A DNA stretch of 64,000 nt from Cheiracanthium punctorium (taxonomy: Eukaryota > Arthropoda > Arachnida > Araneae > Cheiracanthiidae): assembly GCA_038373885.1 (NCBI GenBank), contig JAWZYV010013167.1, positions 124,001 to 188,000 of the forward strand, read 5' to 3'. Each line of letters opens with the position of its first letter. Within the stretch, counting starts at the first letter, position 1. The position numbers were made by a program, and so were the translations under genes. Under the pieces are notes generated by a model that saw only the letters and a list, made by a program, of their open reading frames with translations, was not told the origin of the DNA and did not search any database. Below, in pieces: positions 62,472 to 64,000 of this stretch.

Positions 62472-64000
62472 ATGGCGTTGGTGCAGCCTGTCATAGAAAA
62501 GCTTAACGCAACCAACTATGCCAACTGGGCTGAAGATGTTAAATATTTATTAATCGAAAAAAATGCCTGGGATATCGTTACTAAGAAAGAGCAATTGCCT
62601 GTTGTCGATGAAAAGACTGGAATCACAGCTAAAGATGTAAAGGATTACGAAGCCCGTGCAAGGTCGGCACGATCGACAATATATCTAAATGTCGAAAGCA
62701 CATATCGCCAAATTATTGAAAAATGTGAAAGTGCAGCAGAAGCATGGGAAATGCTAAAACGACACTACCAACCAGACAACCATTCTCGCTATATGCATTT
62801 ATTTTCTGAACTTTTAGCCTGCAAAATCCGAGACGATGAAGGAATCGATTTGTTTTCTTCCCGACTTTCCAGAATAAGTGAACAATTAAAAGGGATTAAC
62901 CAACCCGTTCCAGAAGTACACTTAGCCTTCCAGTTAATTCGTTATTTACCAGGAGAATTTGATCCCATAGTACAGTCTATACTTCGTTGGCCGGACGACC
63001 AATTTAAATATGACAACATTCTGCTGGAATTTATTGCGGAAGAAGCTCGCCTTAGATTACGGGAGCAAGACAAACAAAGTGACTGGAATGTGGAGGTGCA
63101 GTATGCACACAAAAAGGTCATTCAGTGCCGAAAGTGCAGAAAATTCGGCCATTTACAAAGCAACTGCCGGAGCCACGTGAAGTCCAGGAAAGCAAGGATG
63201 GAGTCTCCTCTCCCCCAGTCATCTAGACCTGTGTCACCAGACGGCCTGTCCAACTTCCGCACTACCAGACGAGACCAGAGTCCGGAAAAGGTTCCTAGAC
63301 CAAGGCGAAGAGATGCACGTCAATCCACACCAAATTCCAGGGACAGTAAAAGGTCAGACAAATTTTCCTTTTTTTCTCAAGCAAGTTTCACTAACAGTAG
63401 TTGGTCAGAGAACAGCTGGGTTTTCGATTCGGCCGCTTCTCACAATTTTTGTAAGGATCGTTCTTTATTTTTAAACTTTCAACCTTTACAAGAGGAACTT
63501 TTTGTAGCCGTTAAAGATGTAACAATTCCTACAGAAGGTACCGGTACCGTTGAACTAAAATTTGGTCAACGAACTATTGAATTCACGAATGTATTATACT
63601 CTCCTCGCCTACGGCATAATCTGATATCTGGCCCTCAATTAGATGTTAAAGGTGCCAAGTTTTCAGGTGGTGAGGGGGAGGTAAAGGTAACCTGCAACTC
63701 TGAAACCCTTTTTACGGCCGTGTTAGATAATGGTATTTATTACCTCTACCCTCGTATCCCTAATAAAACACCCAAAAAGGTTAGGTTTGAGGCATCCGTT
63801 ACTCAAAAGGATGACATGTTAAAATGGCATAAACGATTAGCCCACATAAGTCCAGCATTAATAGAAATTACAAGAAGAAACAATTGTGTTAGGGGTCTTC
63901 CTCAAGTTAAGAAGGGGGATTTTTTTTGCGAAACATGCAAGTTGTATAAGCAGAAAAGGGTCTCTTTTAAACAATTAAACACCATTAGAGCCAAGCAGAC
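62472..64000 (+). CDS. Copia gag-pol polyprotein, 5' part, open to the window end
   Basis: From ATG at 62,472 the frame is open for 509 codons with no stop. Residues 1-220 are gag (start MALVQPVIEKLNATNYANWA, then WEMLKRHYQ, IRYLPGEFD). A CCHC knuckle CRKCRKFGHLQSNC lies near residue 220, with a basic Arg/Ser-rich tail after it. A protease region with WVFDSAASHNFC (Asp-Ser active site; most relatives have DSG or DSGAS) is near residue 315. The GAG-pre-integrase motif MLKWHKRLAHIS, with CETCKLYKQKR, is near residues 450-500. Integrase, RT and RNase H should follow outside. Gag forms particles; pol makes and inserts the cDNA. Confidence 0.93.
   Translation, partial: MALVQPVIEKLNATNYANWAEDVKYLLIEKNAWDIVTKKEQLPVVDEKTGITAKDVKDYEARARSARSTIYLNVESTYRQIIEKCESAAEAWEMLKRHYQPDNHSRYMHLFSELLACKIRDDEGIDLFSSRLSRISEQLKGINQPVPEVHLAFQLIRYLPGEFDPIVQSILRWPDDQFKYDNILLEFIAEEARLRLREQDKQSDWNVEVQYAHKKVIQCRKCRKFGHLQSNCRSHVKSRKARMESPLPQSSRPVSPDGLSNFRTTRRDQSPEKVPRPRRRDARQSTPNSRDSKRSDKFSFFSQASFTNSSWSENSWVFDSAASHNFCKDRSLFLNFQPLQEELFVAVKDVTIPTEGTGTVELKFGQRTIEFTNVLYSPRLRHNLISGPQLDVKGAKFSGGEGEVKVTCNSETLFTAVLDNGIYYLYPRIPNKTPKKVRFEASVTQKDDMLKWHKRLAHISPALIEITRRNNCVRGLPQVKKGDFFCETCKLYKQKRVSFKQLNTIRAKQ

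Larger units (their letters stand above)
61517..64000 (+). mobile_element. Copia retrotransposon, apparently intact, runs off the window
   Basis: A putative 5' LTR (61,517-62,248) is followed by a possible primer-binding site (GGGTTATGG at 62,251) and an uninterrupted gag-pol frame from 62,472. The orientation is opposite to FER. The open frame over more than 1.5 kb contrasts with every other element here and suggests a recent insertion, either in the next upstream FER intron or just outside the gene. Confidence 0.85.

Overview
The window looks like an AT-rich nuclear genome segment from an arthropod, most likely a chelicerate and plausibly a spider. The evidence is spliceosomal GT-AG introns, two conserved animal genes cut into small exons by long introns, many hAT, Tc1/mariner, pogo, piggyBac and PIF/Harbinger-type elements with readable target-site duplications, tRNA-derived SINEs, and Copia retrotransposons. 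The species call is inference from element types; nothing in the sequence names the organism. No bacterial genes, rRNA or CRISPR were seen.

Layout. Positions 1-18.5 kb are repeat-dominated. They hold a possible terminal exon of a SWIM zinc-finger gene (677-1225), a degenerate tandem array (1.5-2.5 kb), a decayed Tc1 element (5.9-7.4 kb), a tRNA-like tandem array that runs into a 1.8-kb near-palindrome (7.9-11.1 kb), a CCTAGG-dense hairpin cluster (14.5 kb), a 101-bp near-perfect inverted repeat flanked by AT tracts (15.5-15.7 kb), SINEs, and a three-level nest of transposons (17.06-18.54 kb). Positions 19,058-23,876 (+) carry the last three exons of a lysosomal alpha-galactosidase/alpha-N-acetylgalactosaminidase (GH27). 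Its introns hold a SINE and a PIF/Harbinger derivative. Its 5' half was not found.

Positions 31,769-60,877 (-) carry thirteen in-phase exons of a FER/FPS non-receptor tyrosine kinase: end of F-BAR, coiled coil, linker, SH2, kinase and stop. The N-terminal exons lie beyond the right edge or were missed. The two genes are convergent, about 7.9 kb apart. The FER introns hold most of the large elements: a 3.7-kb transposon with about 350-bp terminal inverted repeats and a decayed ORF of unassigned transposase-like type (32.8-36.5 kb), a DUF4817/DDE-type mariner relative (38.7-40.6 kb), small MITEs, a 3-kb foldback element (48.2-51.2 kb), and an old Copia relic carrying both a SINE and a MITE (53.6-56.4 kb).

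At the right edge (61.5-64.0 kb, +) a young-looking Copia element has a putative LTR and an uninterrupted gag-protease-integrase reading frame that runs off the window.

The host genes have ordinary conserved roles (lysosomal glycan breakdown; cytoskeletal/adhesion signalling) and no functional link between them is visible. The unusual material is the mobile DNA: the 32.8-36.5 kb element and the long palindromes are the best candidates for undescribed biology. Exon boundaries were read by eye from splice signals, reading-frame phase and protein similarity recalled from family knowledge; no database search was run.
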